Positions 6,873 to 9,502 of a stretch of DNA of 9,502 nucleotides are shown one piece after another. The notes below the pieces were generated by a model that searched no databases, had not been told where the DNA came from, and saw nothing but the letters and a program-made list of their open reading frames with translations. Position 1 is the stretch's first letter; each line of letters begins with the position of its first letter. Location of the stretch: assembly GCA_900543715.1 (NCBI GenBank), contig UQSX01000103.1:1-9502 (forward strand). Direction: 5' to 3'. Origin of the DNA: an uncultured Blautia sp. (lineage in GTDB: Bacteria; Bacillota; Clostridia; Lachnospirales; Lachnospiraceae). The translations under genes were made by a program, and so were the position numbers.

Positions 6873-7409
6873 CTACTTTCCTTTCAAATATACATGCTTG
6901 ATATATTTCAGAGTCTCTTTTTCCCCTCTCTCGGCCAGCATCCGGAGGAGCATTTCCAGATCTTCATTGGTTTTTTCATGGACAAACCACAGCTTGTCCT
7001 TACTTTTCAGGAAATATTCCAGGGGTGCTGCATCTGTATAAATATCCGGGTGATAGTTTCTGGATGCGCTGATCCGGTCCATGACCATTTCCGCAATGTA
7101 TTTTCTGGGCATAGGCACTCCCCGGATCACTGTATCACAGTCAATGCCGTAGTCAACCCAGTGTTCAAAGTGATGTTTATTTCTCCCATAATGGTGAATC
7201 CATGAAGTAGAAAGGCCCGTGGCCTCTCTCTCCGCATTATTGGGGCTTCTGTTTCCCTGGTAGTATCTGCATCCCACAGAGAATTCTGTCCAGGAATATT
7301 TAGACAGATCGTGAAGAAGCCCCTGTTTATAAAGCCCTATTTTAAAACAATATTTCATTACTAAAAGCTTGTGCCTTGTAATCGTCTTAAAATGTTGCCA
7401 GACCCGCAT
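6873..7409 (-). CDS. DUF5662 family protein
   Basis: Soluble 178-residue protein that fits DUF5662, a family of unknown function common in Firmicutes. The hallmark N-terminal block is HFKTITRHKLLVMKYCFKIG (6-25) followed by LYKQGLLHDLSKYSWTEF (26-43), with His33-Asp34. A His-rich block, IHHYGRNKHHFEHW (71-84), and EMVMDR (107-112) follow. The spacing of His, His-Asp, His and Asp resembles HD-type metal-binding proteins, so a metal-dependent hydrolase is a guess, not an assignment. The ATG at 7409 is chosen because the family's conserved block begins right there; this start overlaps the end of the GH13-like gene by 49 bases in another frame. AGGA lies about 10 bases before it. Confidence 0.88.
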   Translation of the reverse strand: MRVWQHFKTITRHKLLVMKYCFKIGLYKQGLLHDLSKYSWTEFSVGCRYYQGNRSPNNAEREATGLSTSWIHHYGRNKHHFEHWVDYGIDCDTVIRGVPMPRKYIAEMVMDRISASRNYHPDIYTDAAPLEYFLKSKDKLWFVHEKTNEDLEMLLRMLAERGEKETLKYIKHVYLKGK

Positions 7410-9277
7410 GCTTTCTCATCCTGCTTTCCTGCTAAAATTATGATCGTCCTTGGTGGTATTTCTATGGTTTTTTCCTTCAGGATCTCTCCTGACGGTTCGA
7501 ATTCCCTGTTCTCTTCCTGGTCCGTAGCCATAACCAGTCTCCAGGAAATCTCTCCTCCTGCTCCAGGCAGAGCTATCTCATGAGACATCCAGTGGAAATT
7601 GCAGGCCAGGAAAATAAAATCCCGGTCCTGTCCCGCATAGTCTCCGCAGTACATGACTCCCAGGTATCTCTGACTGCTGCCTCTGTCCAGATACCAGGCC
7701 TGTTCTCCGTGATAGGATATATCCGGATAGCCCAGTGCTTTATAATCTGTTCCCTTAGGCTCTGTTTCCATATGAAGAAGAGAATTTTTCTTTCGGAAGG
7801 CAATGGCCTCTTTTACAAACTCCAGAAGCTTTCCGTTTTTCTTGACTCCTCTCCAGTCCACCCAGCCAATCTCATTATCCTGGCACCAGGCGTTATTATT
7901 TCCCTTCTGAGAATTTCCCCATTCGTCTCCCTGGAAGATCATAGGCGTTCCCTGGGAAAACAGCAGCATGGCAAATGCATTCTTCATCTGGCGGAAACGG
8001 AGCTGCCGGACATTTTGCTTTCTGGTGGGGCCTTCCACACCGCAGTTCCAGGTACAGTTATATTCCAGCCCATCCTGATTATTCTCTCCGTTTTCCTCAT
8101 TATGCCGCTCTTCGTAGGACACCATATCTCCCATGGTAAATCCGTCCTGATCTGCCAGATAGTTGATCACTCCATTGTAAGGAGGATTTCTTCTGAGCCG
8201 GAATAAAAACTCTCCCATCATATTTTCGTCGCCTTTCAGCATATGGCGCATACAATAGAGAAAGCCTTCGTTGTACTCTCCTGCATTTCTGTAAGACAGT
8301 TTTTTCCCGCCCAGTATGTTTTCTCCGTCTACATCGTGGAAGAACAGTTTTGTTCCGGACAGATAAGGATCTTCTATGAAGATTTCCGGAGAGATCCTCT
8401 TTCCCATAAGATGGAAACCATCGATATGATATTCTCTTTTCCAGTATTTTATGATCTCCAGCATTTCTGAAGGAGGCATATCCTCCTCAAAATAAAACTC
8501 CATAAGACATTCCAGATCTCCCTGGTGGAGGGCATCTACCATGTGTTTAAATTCCTGCACGGGATTTTTTGTAGCACAGAAGGCAGACTTGGGCGCGTAA
8601 TAGCAGGCGTCCCCTGTATAGCCCCAGCAGTTTATCCTGGGCTTTTCTTCCTTTTTTCTCTTCTCCTCTGTATAAGAATACAGCCGGTCTCTCTTCTTTA
8701 TCCTCAGCCGTTCCCGATATTCATAGGCCGGCATTAAAAGTACTGCCGTAACTCCCAGCTCCCTGAGGTAAGGAATCTTCTGTTCCAGGGCCTGAAAGGT
8801 CCCTTTCTTCCTTACGCCGGAGCTTTTATGCATGGTAAAGCTTCTGACCTGGAGCTTATACAGTACAGAATCTGACAAGGCTCTGGGCTCTCTTTTCTGG
8901 GCCTTCCACACATAGCGGTCCGTTTTCCAGCCGCAGCACAAGTCCTCTGAGATCTCCTCTCCAAATCCCTGGACATGGCACAGATATCTGGCTCTGGGAT
9001 CCTGGATCACTTCCTCCCCGATCCGAAAATTATACTTTATTTCTTCACGGATTCCTTTTACCCGTACAGAAATCAGTTCCCCCTCTCTGCTTTCTTCAGG
9101 AAAGGGAATTTCCAGATCCTCTTCTCCCTGTCTGTATAAAATCAGGGAAGCCTTCATTCCTCTGGGAACCTCCAGGGCAAATTCATATCCTTCCGAAAAT
9201 TTATGTACTCCCGGATAACAGGAGCATCCCCAGGCTGTCTGTACTTTTTCTTTTTTCTCTCTTCCTGTAATATTCAA
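7361..9277 (-). CDS. GlgX/isoamylase-like GH13 protein lacking catalytic residues (probable pseudoenzyme)
   Basis: Homologue of glycogen debranching enzymes, 638 residues (usual 650-720). An N-terminal CBM48-like beta domain (about 15-95, ending DPRAR) is followed by a GH13 barrel (about 135-500) and a C-terminal beta domain. The segments VINYLADQDGFTMGDMVSYE, HNEENGENNQDG (392-403), WNCGVEGP (410-417), FSQGTPMIFQGDEWGNSQ (440-457) and NNAWCQDNEIGWVDW (461-475) are clearly GlgX-like. The active-site motifs are not: region I DVVYNHT reads EFYFEED (260-266), the region II R-x-D nucleophile motif reads H289-L-M291, the region III acid/base Glu aligns with His314, and the region IV HD reads Q377-D378. 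Hydrolysis is therefore unlikely; glycogen binding or a regulatory role is inference. It begins with TTG at 9277, fixed by GAGGTG 5 bases upstream; no ATG fits. It lies 33 bases after the TrkA-C gene. Confidence 0.9.
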   Translation of the reverse strand: MNITGREKKEKVQTAWGCSCYPGVHKFSEGYEFALEVPRGMKASLILYRQGEEDLEIPFPEESREGELISVRVKGIREEIKYNFRIGEEVIQDPRARYLCHVQGFGEEISEDLCCGWKTDRYVWKAQKREPRALSDSVLYKLQVRSFTMHKSSGVRKKGTFQALEQKIPYLRELGVTAVLLMPAYEYRERLRIKKRDRLYSYTEEKRKKEEKPRINCWGYTGDACYYAPKSAFCATKNPVQEFKHMVDALHQGDLECLMEFYFEEDMPPSEMLEIIKYWKREYHIDGFHLMGKRISPEIFIEDPYLSGTKLFFHDVDGENILGGKKLSYRNAGEYNEGFLYCMRHMLKGDENMMGEFLFRLRRNPPYNGVINYLADQDGFTMGDMVSYEERHNEENGENNQDGLEYNCTWNCGVEGPTRKQNVRQLRFRQMKNAFAMLLFSQGTPMIFQGDEWGNSQKGNNNAWCQDNEIGWVDWRGVKKNGKLLEFVKEAIAFRKKNSLLHMETEPKGTDYKALGYPDISYHGEQAWYLDRGSSQRYLGVMYCGDYAGQDRDFIFLACNFHWMSHEIALPGAGGEISWRLVMATDQEENREFEPSGEILKEKTIEIPPRTIIILAGKQDEKACGSGNILRRLQGTSF

Positions 9278-9282
9278 ACCGG

Positions 9283-9288
9283 CACCTC
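9283..9288 (-). promoter_or_regulatory. Ribosome binding site for a TTG start
   Basis: GAGGTG on the minus strand is followed after 5 bases by TTG at 9277. The nearby ATG (9289-9291) is out of frame, and the first in-frame ATG is 40 codons further in, past conserved sequence, so TTG is the best start. Confidence 0.7.
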
Positions 9289-9310
9289 ATTTCTTTTTCT
9301 CAATGGATCT

Positions 9311-9502
9311 CTATTCAGTCTTGCTCTCATTTTCTGTACATGCCTTTTCCATATAATCATATACAGCCGGCGCATCCATCTCATCGGTCATGGTGACAAT
9401 AGTGTCTCCCGCCATGAGTATGGTCCTCCCTCTTGGAATCAGTTCTGCCTCGTTTCTCTTTACAGCCACAATCAGACAATTTCTGGGCCATTTTACCTGC
9501 TG
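9311..9502 (-). CDS. C-terminal end of a TrkA-C (RCK_C) domain protein, probably a ClC-type channel/exchanger or K+ transport protein (partial)
   Basis: Only the last 63 residues are present; the gene continues beyond the right edge. The visible part begins QQVKWPRNCLIVAVKRN and goes on with ELIPRGRTILMAGDTIVTMTDE, which fits the TrkA-C/RCK C-terminal domain (P-x-x-C/S-L-I-V-A-I-x-R, I-P-x-G-x-T-x-L-x-x-G-D-x-I). In Clostridia this module often ends ClC-family chloride transporters with the same P-x-N-C-L-I-V beginning, and it also occurs in TrkA/KtrA and other transporters. The domain usually binds a small ligand that gates transport. The tail after the domain (DAPAVYDYMEKACTENESKTE) is short and acidic. 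The TAG stop lies 33 bases before the GH13-like gene on the same strand. Confidence 0.8.
   Translation of the reverse strand, partial: QQVKWPRNCLIVAVKRNEAELIPRGRTILMAGDTIVTMTDEMDAPAVYDYMEKACTENESKTE

Noticed and set aside
7580..8206. 208-codon plus-strand open frame opposite the GH13-like gene
   Set aside because: It is a shadow of a GH13-like gene with clear homology; no recognisable domain or start signal.
1..9502. CRISPR array, tRNA, rRNA, insertion sequence or phage genes
   Set aside because: No spaced direct repeats, cloverleaf patterns, transposase or integrase frames, or terminal repeats were seen.

Overview
The window looks like a chromosomal segment of a Gram-positive Clostridia member, most likely a Lachnospiraceae-type gut anaerobe. 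This rests on protein style (LacI-controlled UxaA/UxaB, DUF5662, a DUF4203-like membrane protein, a TrkA-C-tailed transporter), strong AGGAGG-type ribosome binding sites, moderate GC with AT-rich promoters, and gene order. It is inference from family recognition, not a database match. There is no sign of a phage, insertion sequence, CRISPR array, tRNA or rRNA.

Left part (1-4661), hexuronate catabolism. A LacI-family regulator on the minus strand (1-820, running off the left edge) is divergent from uxaA (altronate dehydratase) and uxaB (tagaturonate reductase), which convert tagaturonate via altronate to 2-keto-3-deoxygluconate in the galacturonate branch. The 264-base divergent intergenic region carries two near-identical LacI-type palindromes, one just downstream of each predicted promoter and 170 bp apart centre to centre. 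The regulator can therefore be expected to repress both itself and uxaAB. As written, the regulator has a frameshift in an A6 run that splits its effector domain. A GNAT acetyltransferase follows uxaB on the same strand. A strong symmetric hairpin (4712-4763) with T-rich flanks on both sides ends this transcription unit and the convergent fabH.

Middle (4787-5851), fatty-acid initiation. A solo fabH (KAS III, complete Cys-His-Asn triad) is on the minus strand behind a near-consensus promoter. A 9-5-9 inverted repeat covers the start of its transcript and a 7-2-7 palindrome sits in its promoter spacer, which suggests control by an unidentified repressor.

Right part (5852-9502), a minus-strand gene series read right to left: the 3' end of a transporter-type protein with a TrkA-C domain, a GlgX/isoamylase-like GH13 protein, a DUF5662 protein overlapping it by 49 bases, and a seven-helix DUF4203-like membrane protein starting 7 bases after DUF5662. 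The tight spacing suggests one operon. The GH13 protein is the most unusual item: the fold, the C-terminal half of the barrel and the CBM48-like N-terminus are recognisable, but the catalytic nucleophile, the acid/base and most other active-site residues are replaced, so it is probably a pseudoenzyme. I did not find a clearly new multi-gene system; this pseudoenzyme operon is the best candidate for unknown biology.
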